Part shown: one piece after another, positions 26,552 through 34,736 of the stretch
How positions within the stretch are numbered: the stretch's first letter is position 1
Layout of the letters: every line of letters begins with the position of its first letter
Assembly: GCA_045599965.1 (NCBI GenBank)
Contig: JAZRXA010000021.1
Location: 1-64,000 of the forward strand
Length of the DNA stretch: 64,000 nucleotides
Reading direction: 5' to 3'
Source: RGIG5612 sp045599965
GTDB lineage: Bacteria > Bacillota > Clostridia > Lachnospirales > Lachnospiraceae
The notes under the pieces: generated by a model
The model's input: only the letters and a program-made list of their open reading frames with translations
Databases searched by the model: none
What the model was told of the DNA's origin: nothing
Translations under genes and position numbers: made by a program

Positions 26552-26552
26552 T

Positions 26553-26595
26553 AAAAATAAAACACCCATACGAAGTATAGGTGTTTTATTTTTAT
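26553..26595 (+). terminator. tmRNA terminator
   Basis: AAATAAAACACC and GGTGTTTTATTT form a 12-bp outer stem, with further pairing inside (ATAC/GTAT), followed by a T-run. The hairpin begins two nucleotides after tmRNA. Confidence 0.9.
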
Positions 26596-26605
26596 ATTGT
26601 TTTAA

Positions 26606-26727
26606 TGAGGGGAATCGAACAAGGAGGGAGCGAGTACGAAGTACGAGCGGAAGGAGAAGGTCCAGTGGACCTTCGACGCCGACGCGGCCTGAAAGGCGGC
26701 TGAGCCGCCGGAGGGATTCCCCTCAGC
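26606..26727. repeat. GC-rich multi-hairpin element A, with ends copied from tmRNA
   Basis: The left end TGAGGGGAATCGAAC (26606-26620) is the exact reverse complement of tmRNA 26531-26545. The right end GATTCCCCTCAGC (26715-26727) is a direct copy of tmRNA 26535-26547, so the element is bounded by an 11-bp inverted repeat. Between them lie small hairpins: GTAC-gaa-GTAC, GAAGGTCC-agt-GGACCTTC, GCC-tgaaa-GGC and GGCGGC-tga-GCCGCC. The stretch is far richer in GC than the surrounding DNA. It shares a 17-nt core with element B at 43241. No credible protein is encoded. Confidence 0.8.
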
Positions 26728-26796
26728 AAAATCGGAGAGTAAGTCTACTTTTTGAAGGTGATTTTGCGTTTTTAAGGGGTTTTCTCTCCGATTTTT
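26728..26796 (+). other. Long hairpin after element A, terminator-like
   Basis: AAAATCGGAGAG (26728-26739) pairs perfectly with CTCTCCGATTTT (26784-26795) across a 44-nt loop, and the second arm ends in a T-run. It starts where the tmRNA-like copy ends, so it may be part of the insertion or a separate small RNA. From 26797 to 26878 I see only AT-rich leader of the next gene. Confidence 0.55.
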
Positions 26797-26878
26797 CAAA
26801 TTTTATTCATACTTAATTCATAATCTTTTGGTGGAATAATAGAGTAGTAATTAACTGATTTGAAAGGAACGACGAAAC

Positions 26879-28192
26879 ATGAAAAAACTACTTATTATTT
26901 TAACTTCTATTTCTTTATGTTTTGCTTTGTGCGCATGTAGCGTTAATAAAGCTAGCAAAGACACATCTGATTATTCATTAGAAAATTTACAAAAGAAATA
27001 TTCAAACGCACATTTATTAGTACTAGATAATAATACTGCTACTTTAGACGGAGAAAAATTAAAGGATTATGCCTATGTTTGGGAGTATGTTCCATCTATG
27101 GAAGAGCCAGTTTATACTGGCGAGAAACCGGATGATTCAATGTGTTATATAGCACATGATATTATCTATTATCCTGAAATAGATGCTTCATTATTTACTC
27201 AAGAAAATTATGATGGCGAAGTAGAGTGGGTAACTCATTTTACAAATGAAAATCTAAAAGATTATCTTTTCTCAACTCTTCCAGTTTTAGGAACAGACCT
27301 ACCTACAGATATGATGCACTCTAAAGAAGATGCATTTAATAATCCTGTTATTCATATTACGCGGCCAGGTGAATATATTGTCGAAGGTACATTCAACGGA
27401 CAACTATTTATCGATTTAGGAGATAAAGACGAAACTTTTGATGATGCAGATAAAAAAGTTACGTTAATTTTTAACGGCGCTGATATTACATGTAGTGTTG
27501 CTCCTAGTGTTGTTTTCTATAGTTTATATGAATGTGACAACGAATGGGAAGATGCTGAAGAACATACAGGAACAGTTGATATTACTGATGCAGGTGCAAA
27601 AGTTATTTTAGTTGATGGAACAGAAAATAATTTTTCTGGAACAAATATCTTTAGATTATTAAAACCAACATACAAAGATGAAGGAACAACGGTTCAAAAG
27701 AAAATCACTAAAATGGATGGTGCTTTCTATAGTTTTGTTTCGCTTCTTATTGAAGGTAATACTGGTATCATGAATATTAATGCACCTACTTATGAAGGTC
27801 TTGATAGCGAACTTCATTTAACAATAAATGGTGGCTATATTAATATCGTATCTAACGATGATGGAATCAATGTAAATGAAGATGAAGTATCTGTATTTAC
27901 TATGAATGGTGGTAGACTAACAATTTTTGCCGGTCAAGGTGCAGAAGGTGATGTTATTGATTCAAATGGATTTATTACAGTTAATAGTGGAACAATTTTA
28001 GGAGCATCTCCATCAGTTGCTGATGAAATTTTAGATTCTGATTCAGGAACAACAATAGGTGATAATGCAACAATAATAAATAATACAGCTTCTATTCAAG
28101 GTGGTATGCCGATGCAACCTGGAAAAGAGGGGATGCAAGGAGCACCAGAACCTCCAGAAGGAATGCCTCGTACGGGATTCGAGCATAAGTAG
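26879..28192 (+). CDS. Lipoprotein with Cthe_2159/DUF4353-type carbohydrate-binding beta-helix
   Basis: A lipoprotein signal (residues 1-20, lipobox LCAC with Cys at about 20) predicts membrane anchoring outside the cell. The middle contains KKVTLIFNGADITC and KVILVDGTENNFSG. The C-terminal half has the repetitive LTINGGYINIVSNDDGINVN and FTMNGGRLTIF rungs of the Cthe_2159 beta-helix family, which binds acidic polysaccharides. The tail is Gly/Met/Pro-rich. The total is 437 aa. AAAGGA lies 12 nt before the ATG. Substrate is unknown. The last codons overlap a 23-nt repeat found again at 29073. Confidence 0.78.
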   Translation: MKKLLIILTSISLCFALCACSVNKASKDTSDYSLENLQKKYSNAHLLVLDNNTATLDGEKLKDYAYVWEYVPSMEEPVYTGEKPDDSMCYIAHDIIYYPEIDASLFTQENYDGEVEWVTHFTNENLKDYLFSTLPVLGTDLPTDMMHSKEDAFNNPVIHITRPGEYIVEGTFNGQLFIDLGDKDETFDDADKKVTLIFNGADITCSVAPSVVFYSLYECDNEWEDAEEHTGTVDITDAGAKVILVDGTENNFSGTNIFRLLKPTYKDEGTTVQKKITKMDGAFYSFVSLLIEGNTGIMNINAPTYEGLDSELHLTINGGYINIVSNDDGINVNEDEVSVFTMNGGRLTIFAGQGAEGDVIDSNGFITVNSGTILGASPSVADEILDSDSGTTIGDNATIINNTASIQGGMPMQPGKEGMQGAPEPPEGMPRTGFEHK

Positions 28193-28195
28193 AAA
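28173..28195 (+). repeat. Direct repeat, left copy
   Basis: The 23-nt sequence containing CGAGCATAAGTA matches 29073-29095 at 21 of 23 positions. It covers the last codons of the lipoprotein gene and supplies the -35 of the next promoter. Confidence 0.65.
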
Positions 28196-28218
28196 TTATT
28201 AATAAAATTTCATATAAT
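28190..28218 (+). promoter_or_regulatory. Promoter of the SDR gene, leaderless type
   Basis: TAGAAA at 28190-28195 and TATAAT at 28213-28218 are spaced by 17 nt. The ATG at 28226 follows after 7 nt with no Shine-Dalgarno, so transcription would begin at the start codon. Confidence 0.65.
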
Positions 28219-28225
28219 ATTATGT

Positions 28226-29053
28226 ATGAAAAATGTATTAATTACTGGTGTGGCAGGCGGAATGGGTTATGCCACAGCCACCTTACTAGAAAAGAACGGC
28301 TTTAAAATATTTGGCCTAGATTATTTAGAACCAACCGGAGAATTTAATTGGCAGTATTTTAAGTGCGATTTGACAGACATGGAGTCGGTTAAAAACGCAT
28401 ACAAAGAGATTTCTGCACAGTTAGATTCTCCTTTTGACGCTATAATACATTTTGCTGGCAAGTATGATATGAACTCTCTTATAGAGATGAGTGAAGAAGA
28501 CTTTGTAGGTATCTTTAATATCAATGTATTTGCTATTTATAGAGTTAATAAAGTATTTTATCCATCTTTATCAAAACAGGGCAGAATGGTGATTACAGCG
28601 TCTGAATTAGCACCTCTAGATCCACTTCCATTTAATGGGATTTATGGTATTACCAAGACGACAATAGAGAAGTATTGCCATTCACTTAGAATGGAACTTC
28701 AATTACATGGTCAGAAGGTAATTGAGATTAGACCAGGTGCTGTAGAAACTAAACTTTTAGATGTAAGCACTAATAAAATTAAAAGATTTGTAGATAATAC
28801 TAAGCTCTATAAAGTCAGTGGAAAGAATTTCTTAAAAATAACAAATAGTATTGAAGCAAAAAGTATTCCAACAATAAAAATAGCAGAACTTGTTTATAAA
28901 ATTCTTTGCGCTAAAAATCCAAAATTTATTTATAATATTAATAGAAATCCATTACTTTTAATTTTGAATGCATTACCAGATAGATTTCAAACGTGGATAA
29001 TAAAAAAAATATTGGCGAGCAGAGCCGACACAACTTTTTTCAGAGCGTATTAG
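28226..29053 (+). CDS. Short-chain dehydrogenase/reductase
   Basis: The classical SDR fold of 275 aa has the cofactor loop ITGVAGGMGYATA near the N-terminus, FAGKYD (NAG-like position), a catalytic Ser in ITASELAPLDPLPFNG, YGITK with Tyr and Lys, and RPGAVETKLLD after it. Ser-Tyr-Lys spacing is plausible for an active enzyme. The substrate cannot be told. The gene stands between two copies of a 23-nt direct repeat and has its own promoter, so it may be a separate insertion. Confidence 0.87.
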   Translation: MKNVLITGVAGGMGYATATLLEKNGFKIFGLDYLEPTGEFNWQYFKCDLTDMESVKNAYKEISAQLDSPFDAIIHFAGKYDMNSLIEMSEEDFVGIFNINVFAIYRVNKVFYPSLSKQGRMVITASELAPLDPLPFNGIYGITKTTIEKYCHSLRMELQLHGQKVIEIRPGAVETKLLDVSTNKIKRFVDNTKLYKVSGKNFLKITNSIEAKSIPTIKIAELVYKILCAKNPKFIYNINRNPLLLILNALPDRFQTWIIKKILASRADTTFFRAY

Positions 29054-29072
29054 CGGGTGAAAAAAAATAGTG

Positions 29073-29095
29073 CGGGATGCGAGCATAAGTATAAA
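29073..29095 (+). repeat. Direct repeat, right copy
   Basis: This matches 28173-28195 at 21 of 23 positions. It lies just after the SDR stop and just before the MATE start. Confidence 0.65.
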
Positions 29096-29098
29096 ACA

Positions 29099-30481
29099 AT
29101 GGGAATTTTTACGAAAAACAAAATCTTTTATAAGAAAGTATTTACAATAATGTTGCCAATTTTATTTCAAAATGTGGTAACTAATTTAGTAAGCCTTGTT
29201 GACAATATAATGGTCGGTCAAGTAGGAACCGAACCTATGTCGGGTGTTGCTATTGCGAATCAATTAATTTTTGTTTTTCTTTTAAGTATTTTCGGCGGAA
29301 TATCAGGTGCCGGAATTTATACATCTCAATTTTATGGTCAAGGCAATAATAAGGGCATTGCACATTCTTTCAAGATGAAGTTGTATCTTGCTATAGGTTG
29401 TGTTATTGTTTTTGCTTTTATTTTCTTTGTATTTGGTTCAGATCTAATAAATATTTTCTTGCATGAAGGTAATGAAAATCTTGATTTGAATGCAACATTT
29501 AATTATGGTCTTCATTATCTAAGAATAATGACAATTCAGATGATTCCGTTTGCTCTTATGCAGGTATATTCTTCTACCATAAAAGAATGCGGCGAAACTA
29601 TGTTACCACTTAAAGCTAGTTTGATTGCTGTTGCAGTTAATGTAGTAGGTAACTATATTCTTATTTTTGGAAAGTTTGGAGCGCCAGCTTTAGGTGTAAC
29701 TGGTGCAGCTATAGCAACTATTATCGCAAGATTTGTTGAGTGCGCAATTCTTATTATTTACACTCATAAAAATAAGGAAAGATTTTTATTTATTAAAGAA
29801 GTATTTAAGTCATTTAAAATCCCAATTGGCTTAGCAAAAGAAATGATTAAGAAGACATTACCACTTTTAATAAATGAAGTATTGTGGTCTGCAGGAATAG
29901 CTATGCTTAATCAATGCTATTCAATGAGAGGATTAGAAGTTGTTTCAGCAACAAATATATCATCAACAGTCGTTAATCTTTTTTCATGCGGTATGATGGC
30001 TATGGGAACGACAATATCAATTATGGTAGGTCAAAGATTAGGACAGGGCAAGCTAAAAGAAGCAATAAAAGAGGATAAGCTTCTTATTACATTGTCAGTA
30101 TGCATCACTATATTGCTTGCCGGAATATTAGCTTTGTGTGCATCGCCAATAGCTAATATATATAACACAACCGATATGGTTAAGACATTAGCAACGAGAT
30201 TCTTATGGGTTTCTGCATTGTTTATGCCTTTTGATGCAATTACGCATGGGTCTTATTTTACATTAAGAAGTGGTGGGAAAACTTTAATTACATTTTTATT
30301 TGATTCATTTTTCCTTTGGGCTGTATATGTAACAACAGCATTTATACTTTCGAGATTTACAACTCTTCCTATATTTGCAATTTATTTTATAGTTAATTCG
30401 TTATATGTTTTAAAAAGCATAATAGGAATAATAATGGTACGATCAAAGAAGTGGGTTGTTAACCTAGTAGAAAATAAATGA
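29099..30481 (+). CDS. MATE family efflux transporter
   Basis: A polytopic membrane protein of about 460 aa with 12 predicted helices. The N-terminal FTIMLPILFQNVVTNLVSLVDNIMVGQVG (read in parts) and QFYGQGN are MATE hallmarks. Members export drugs or metabolites driven by Na+ or H+. The reading can begin at GTG 29057, but those 14 codons come from the direct repeat region. The ATG at 29099 gives the usual family start; neither has a good Shine-Dalgarno. It overlaps the next gene by 4 nt. Confidence 0.88.
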   Translation: MGIFTKNKIFYKKVFTIMLPILFQNVVTNLVSLVDNIMVGQVGTEPMSGVAIANQLIFVFLLSIFGGISGAGIYTSQFYGQGNNKGIAHSFKMKLYLAIGCVIVFAFIFFVFGSDLINIFLHEGNENLDLNATFNYGLHYLRIMTIQMIPFALMQVYSSTIKECGETMLPLKASLIAVAVNVVGNYILIFGKFGAPALGVTGAAIATIIARFVECAILIIYTHKNKERFLFIKEVFKSFKIPIGLAKEMIKKTLPLLINEVLWSAGIAMLNQCYSMRGLEVVSATNISSTVVNLFSCGMMAMGTTISIMVGQRLGQGKLKEAIKEDKLLITLSVCITILLAGILALCASPIANIYNTTDMVKTLATRFLWVSALFMPFDAITHGSYFTLRSGGKTLITFLFDSFFLWAVYVTTAFILSRFTTLPIFAIYFIVNSLYVLKSIIGIIMVRSKKWVVNLVENK

Positions 30482-31899
30482 AAAATAAATTCGATATTAT
30501 TATAATTGGTGGCGGTGTTTTAGGTTGTATGTGCGCCAGAACATTCGCTAAATATGATTTAAACATTTGTGTCTTAGAAAAAAGAGAAGACGTCGCTACT
30601 GGCATGACTAAATCTAATCTAGGAATAGTTTATGCTGGATATGATATGAAACCAGGTTCATTAAAAGCTTCTCTTTGCGTTAAAGCTAATGAAACTTTAG
30701 AGGAAACATGCAAAGAGTTAGATGTTCCTTTTATTAGAACTGGTTCTTTAATGGTTTCATACGGTCCTAAAGGTGATGCCTCGCTAAAAAGAAAATATAA
30801 TGATGGAATTAAGAATGGAATAAAAGGTCTTAATCTAATAAGTGGACAAGAAGCTGAAAAGCTAGAACCTAATATTAAAAAAGGAATAACAAGTGCGCTT
30901 TTAAGTGAAACAACAGCTCTAGTATTCCCATTTAGTCTATGCATTGCAGCATATGAAAATGCAAAAGATAATAGCGTTAAATTTAAATTTGAAGAAGAAG
31001 TTATTAATTTAGATTATCTAGAAGATGGTATAAAAGTAACTACAACTTTAGATACATATTTTGCAAAAAGTGTTATTAATTGCTCGGGCGTATATTCTGA
31101 TAAAGTTAGAGAATTTTGTAATGAGCCTTCAATTAAAAATCAACTTTCTCATGCAGATTACATTGTTTACGATGAAACAGCTTCTTTTCAAATTAATCAT
31201 GTAATTTTTAATGAAAGTGAAGATAAAACTAATAAGTTTGAAATAATTCCAACTATGTTTACTAATATAATTGTTGGTGCTAGCCATATTGATTGGGATG
31301 AAGATTATAATGATACTACTTTTGATAAAGGAGTAGATGAGTTATTAAGTTTTACAAAAGAAATGCTTCCAAATCTTAATCAAAATTTATTAGTCAATCA
31401 ATTTGGTGGACTAAGAAACGATGCAGTTGATTCTAAGGATGAAAACAAACATATAAATGATTTGTGTGTATTAGATGATAATGGACTTATTAGTTTAATC
31501 GGCCTTAAAACTCCGGGCATGACTATATCTGAAGAGCTTTCGAAACATGTATTAAATATTGCAAAAAAATATTTAGGAGATTTAAAAGAAAATTCTAACT
31601 TTAATCCTATAAGAAAAGGTTATACTTTTATTTTTAATCCAGCTGATTACAACCCTAAACTTCATGGTGAATTAGTTTGTAAATGCAATAATGTTTATGA
31701 AATTACTATAAGAGAAGCAATAAGAAAAGGCGCAACGACGGTTAATGGTGTTAGAAGAAGAACCGGTGCTTCTATGGGAAGATGTCAAGGTTCTTATTGT
31801 GAAAATAAGATTGTCGAACTTATAGCTGATGAATTAAAATTAGAAAAGAGCGAAATTACTAAAGATGGAAAGGGTAGTCAAATAATTTTTGACAGATAA
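30478..31899 (+). CDS. FAD-dependent oxidoreductase with C-terminal BFD-like [2Fe-2S] domain
   Basis: The N-terminal DIIIIGGGVLGCMCARTF is a Rossmann FAD-binding loop of the DAO family. The fold continues with residues resembling glycerol-3-phosphate dehydrogenase / hydroxyglutarate oxidase (FGGLRNDAV, LIGLKTPGMTISEELS). The C-terminal 80 aa carry CKCNNV and GRCQGSYC, the four cysteines of the BFD-like Fe-S domain. The 473 aa suit the GlpA-like fusion common in Clostridia. It probably oxidises a small hydroxy acid or glycerol phosphate. The start overlaps the MATE stop (ATGA). Confidence 0.85.
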   Translation: MKNKFDIIIIGGGVLGCMCARTFAKYDLNICVLEKREDVATGMTKSNLGIVYAGYDMKPGSLKASLCVKANETLEETCKELDVPFIRTGSLMVSYGPKGDASLKRKYNDGIKNGIKGLNLISGQEAEKLEPNIKKGITSALLSETTALVFPFSLCIAAYENAKDNSVKFKFEEEVINLDYLEDGIKVTTTLDTYFAKSVINCSGVYSDKVREFCNEPSIKNQLSHADYIVYDETASFQINHVIFNESEDKTNKFEIIPTMFTNIIVGASHIDWDEDYNDTTFDKGVDELLSFTKEMLPNLNQNLLVNQFGGLRNDAVDSKDENKHINDLCVLDDNGLISLIGLKTPGMTISEELSKHVLNIAKKYLGDLKENSNFNPIRKGYTFIFNPADYNPKLHGELVCKCNNVYEITIREAIRKGATTVNGVRRRTGASMGRCQGSYCENKIVELIADELKLEKSEITKDGKGSQIIFDR

Positions 31900-31902
31900 C
31901 TA

Positions 31903-32802
31903 ATGAAAAAGATATTGCCAATTTTATCAATTATATTTGCAGGTATATTTTGGGGTTGTTTAAGTTTATTTCTTAGACCACTTCAAAGTTATGGCTTAGA
32001 TGGAATGCAAACTGCAACAATTAAAGTTGTTTTTGCAACAATTATCTATTTTTTTATTATTTTGTTTTATAACCCTAAACTTTTTAAGATTAATTTGAAA
32101 GATATTTGGATTTTTATATTTATCGGAATTATATGTATAAGTTTGTTTTCATTTTTATATTTTCAAACGGTTATTATGTCAGAAGTTGCTGTTGCTGTTG
32201 TACTTTTGTATACTTCACCTATCTTTGTTCTTATTTGTTCAGCTTTTATATTTAAAGAAAAGATTACAGTATTAAAAATTGTTGCTTCAATAATTACTGT
32301 AGTAGGTTGTATTTTTGTATCTGGTGTTATAAATGGCACAGCTATAATAACTCCTATGGTTTTACTTACCGGTCTTTTATCAGGATTAATTTTTGGATTA
32401 CATAATATATTTGTTAGAATTGCCGGAACTAGAAATTATAATGGACTTACAATTAACTTTTATGCTTTTTTCATTGGTATGATTTTTATTTTACCATTCG
32501 GAAAAGTTAGTGATACAATTTGTGTATTTAAAGAAAACCCTATTGCTATTTTATGGGGAATAGGTCTAGCTTTAATTAATGCAGTATTAGCTTACTTTTT
32601 GTTTTCTACTGGATTACGATACATTCCATCTTCAACCGCCTCTATATTGGTTGCAACAGAACCTATGGTTGGATCGATATTAGGAATGTGCGTGTTTCAT
32701 GAAAGTCATGATATTTTTAAGATATTAGGAGTAGTATTTATTGTCATTTCAATTGTTTTAATGAATATTAAATGGAGAAATAATGAAAAATTTCAAAGTT
32801 AA
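31903..32802 (+). CDS. EamA/DMT family transporter
   Basis: The 299 aa contain ten hydrophobic segments in two repeated halves. The first repeat has an FWGCLSLFLRPL start and the second LLSGLIFGLHNIF. The family signature STASILVATEPMVGSILG lies near the end. Members export amino acids or other metabolites. The gene lies 3 nt after the oxidoreductase gene and overlaps thiT by 20 nt, so all are probably one transcript. Substrate unknown. Confidence 0.87.
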   Translation: MKKILPILSIIFAGIFWGCLSLFLRPLQSYGLDGMQTATIKVVFATIIYFFIILFYNPKLFKINLKDIWIFIFIGIICISLFSFLYFQTVIMSEVAVAVVLLYTSPIFVLICSAFIFKEKITVLKIVASIITVVGCIFVSGVINGTAIITPMVLLTGLLSGLIFGLHNIFVRIAGTRNYNGLTINFYAFFIGMIFILPFGKVSDTICVFKENPIAILWGIGLALINAVLAYFLFSTGLRYIPSSTASILVATEPMVGSILGMCVFHESHDIFKILGVVFIVISIVLMNIKWRNNEKFQS

Positions 32803-33322
32803 AACTTTAGTATTTTCTGCTGTTGCTATTGCACTTGCAACAGTTACTTCTTTAATAAAAATTATTGATTTACCAATGGGTGGAGCAGTAACATTATTTA
32901 GTATGTTATTTGTAACATTAATTGGTTATTGGTTTGGACCTTTTGTTGGAATATTAGCTGCTATTGTTTATGGCATAATTCAATTTATAACGGGTCCATC
33001 ATTTTATTCATTTTTACAATTTCTTTTTGATTACATTTTTGCATTTGGATGTTTAGGCCTTTCAGGTTTCTTTAATAAATTTAAACATGGTTTGCAAATA
33101 GGTTATCTAGTTTCAATATTTGGAAGATTTGTTTTCGGAGTTCTTTCAGGAGTTTTCTTCTTTGCAGCTTACGCAGAAGGAACAGGCTTTGGTCCTTTAA
33201 TTTATTCGATTTTATATAATGGTTCTTATATAGGATTAGAAGGAGCAATAACAATAATAATTCTATTTATTCCACCTGTGCGCAAAGGAATTAATTACAT
33301 AAAAAAACTTGCGTTATCTTAA
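32783..33322 (+). CDS. thiT: ThiT-like thiamine ECF transporter S component
   Basis: This small membrane protein of 179 aa has six hydrophobic segments. MGGAVTLFSMLFVTLIGYWFGPFVGILAA resembles the ThiT thiamine-binding helices (G-G-x-V-T-L and the W/G-rich segment). ThiT works with a shared EcfAAT module that is not in this window. Thiamine supply fits with dxs, a thiamine-diphosphate enzyme. A GGAGA site inside the end of the EamA gene precedes the ATG. I see no TPP riboswitch. Another ECF S component is the alternative. Confidence 0.75.
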   Translation: MKNFKVKTLVFSAVAIALATVTSLIKIIDLPMGGAVTLFSMLFVTLIGYWFGPFVGILAAIVYGIIQFITGPSFYSFLQFLFDYIFAFGCLGLSGFFNKFKHGLQIGYLVSIFGRFVFGVLSGVFFFAAYAEGTGFGPLIYSILYNGSYIGLEGAITIIILFIPPVRKGINYIKKLALS

Positions 33323-33353
33323 ATTTCACATTGTTTAATTATTAATTAATTTA

Positions 33354-33411
33354 TTGAATTAATATCGTTAGAGCGATATAATATTTTATAGTATATATCG
33401 TTAAAACGATA
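33354..33411 (+). promoter_or_regulatory. Promoter with two palindromic operators of the DUF3990/HTH module
   Basis: TTGAAT (33354-33359) and TATAAT (33377-33382) are spaced by 17 nt. The first dyad, TATCG-N6-CGATA at 33363-33378, lies between -35 and -10 and overlaps the -10. The second, TATCGTTAAAACGATA at 33396-33411, is a perfect 16-nt palindrome just after the expected start site. Two matching operators around the promoter are typical of autoregulated toxin-antitoxin modules. The HTH protein two genes down is the likely ligand; this is inference. Confidence 0.75.
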
Positions 33412-33429
33412 CTTATTTGGAGGCGAATT

Positions 33430-34101
33430 ATTTATATTTATCATGGTTCTGAAAAGATAATACAAGGTCCACTATATAACTTTGGCAATAATTCAAATGA
33501 TTTTGGCCAAGGCTTTTATTGCTGTGACAATGAAGAGATTGCAAAACAATGGGCAGTTCAAAATAGAACCAATGGTTTTATAAATGCATATGAAATTAAT
33601 TTTGAATATTTTAATATATTAGACCTTACAAGTAATGAATATCATATATTAAACTGGTTAGCTCTTGTATTAAATAATAAACATGTAGAAGAAAGAAATA
33701 GAGCGTTAGTTAAGATCAAAGAATATATCAAAGAAGAATTTTCGCCTAATTTGAAAAAGATAGATGTTATTAAAGGATATAGGGCAGATAATTCGTTTTT
33801 TATTGCTATTCGAAGGTTTTTACTAGGAGAAATATCTTTACACAAGTTTAATTATCTTGTGCAAGCAAATAACTTGTGTAATCAACTTGTGCTTATTAGC
33901 GAAAAGTCTATAAATGCTTTAGATTTTAAATATGCACAAAATGTTGACTTAAACAATTACTATCAAAGGATAATTGATTCTGATTTAGATTTTCAAAATC
34001 AGCTTAATAGTAAAAATGATAATGATTATATATTTATAAATGATATATATAATGACAGGTGGAGAAACAACGATGACCGCTTACAACGAATTATACATTG
34101 A
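33430..34101 (+). CDS. DUF3990 family protein (ADP-ribosyltransferase-like toxin candidate) with ATT start
   Basis: The open frame contains IYHGSEKIIQGP, then NDFGQGFYCCDNEEIAKQWA, the DUF3990 signature. This family is related to ADP-ribosyltransferases, with the His of YHGS and the Tyr of GFY at expected catalytic positions. No ATG, GTG or TTG lies in frame before these motifs. A strong GGAGG at 33419-33423 is 6 nt from ATT 33430, which I take as the start (223 aa). The first in-frame ATG, at 33751, would delete the whole N-terminal motif block. The 3' end overlaps the HTH gene by 29 nt. A mutated, silent start codon is the alternative. Confidence 0.75.
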   Translation: MYIYHGSEKIIQGPLYNFGNNSNDFGQGFYCCDNEEIAKQWAVQNRTNGFINAYEINFEYFNILDLTSNEYHILNWLALVLNNKHVEERNRALVKIKEYIKEEFSPNLKKIDVIKGYRADNSFFIAIRRFLLGEISLHKFNYLVQANNLCNQLVLISEKSINALDFKYAQNVDLNNYYQRIIDSDLDFQNQLNSKNDNDYIFINDIYNDRWRNNDDRLQRIIH

Positions 34102-34714
34102 AGATAGTATGAATATAATGGGCGAGATGTTCGATTTTGCAGTTAATTATCTTAACTTCGATATCGATACTTTTTATTCATGTTTTGTTTCTTCTTATAT
34201 TTCTAAAAATTTCGAGGTCGGAAACCCTAAATTTATTGCGGGTGTTTCTGGCGATGATTTAGCTATTAAAGTTCTAAAAAGCATTGGTATTGATTCTGAA
34301 TATGTACCACCCGTTGCAAAAAATAATTACGAATCAACTGAATATACTATAGGTAGAATTATTGCATATTTTCAATGGAATAAAAATGTTACTTTTAAGG
34401 AAATATCAGATAACGGATTAGCTCCAAGTGAAATAATTAAAAATTATGATTTAAGTAATTATAATCTTACAATGTTTATAATAAAGATAGATCGAATATT
34501 TAATGAAAATTATTTTAGTAAAGAAACAAAATTAGCTTATTATAGAAAATTACGCGGGCTAACTCAAAAACAGCTTAGTGAAAAATCCGGCGTGTCATTA
34601 AGAATGGTTCAGTTATATGAACAAAGAAAAAATGATATTTCAAAAGCAAGTGTTGAAGTTGTATTATCATTATCTGATGCTTTAATGTGTGAAGTTAAAG
34701 ATTTGATTAGATAA
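34073..34714 (+). CDS. HTH (Xre-type) protein, probable antitoxin/repressor
   Basis: The last 65 aa form a Cro/C1-type helix-turn-helix (LAYYRKLRGLTQKQLSEKSG, then VSLRMVQLYEQRKNDISKAS). The N-terminal 140 aa are helical and unknown to me. GGTGGAGA lies 6 nt before ATG 34073; the longer reading from 34040 is less likely. The gene overlaps the end of the DUF3990 gene, as antitoxin genes often do. It is the natural candidate to bind the two TATCGTT palindromes upstream. The toxin-antitoxin role is inferred from organisation. Confidence 0.78.
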   Translation: MTAYNELYIEDSMNIMGEMFDFAVNYLNFDIDTFYSCFVSSYISKNFEVGNPKFIAGVSGDDLAIKVLKSIGIDSEYVPPVAKNNYESTEYTIGRIIAYFQWNKNVTFKEISDNGLAPSEIIKNYDLSNYNLTMFIIKIDRIFNENYFSKETKLAYYRKLRGLTQKQLSEKSGVSLRMVQLYEQRKNDISKASVEVVLSLSDALMCEVKDLIR

Positions 34715-34730
34715 TAATTCTATGTATAAT
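34703..34730 (+). promoter_or_regulatory. Promoter of the RsuA/RluF-type gene, leaderless type
   Basis: TTGATT at 34703-34708 and TATAAT at 34725-34730 are 16 nt apart. The ATG at 34737 follows the -10 by 6 nt and no Shine-Dalgarno is visible. Confidence 0.6.
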
Positions 34731-34736
34731 TAAATC

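Noticed and set aside
26602..26799. Minus-strand ORF of 65 aa in the GC-rich element after tmRNA
   Set aside because: It is explained by palindromic repeats and the tmRNA copies; no start signal is seen.
32700..32790. TPP riboswitch for thiT
   Set aside because: thiT starts inside the previous gene, and no THI-box conserved segments are visible.
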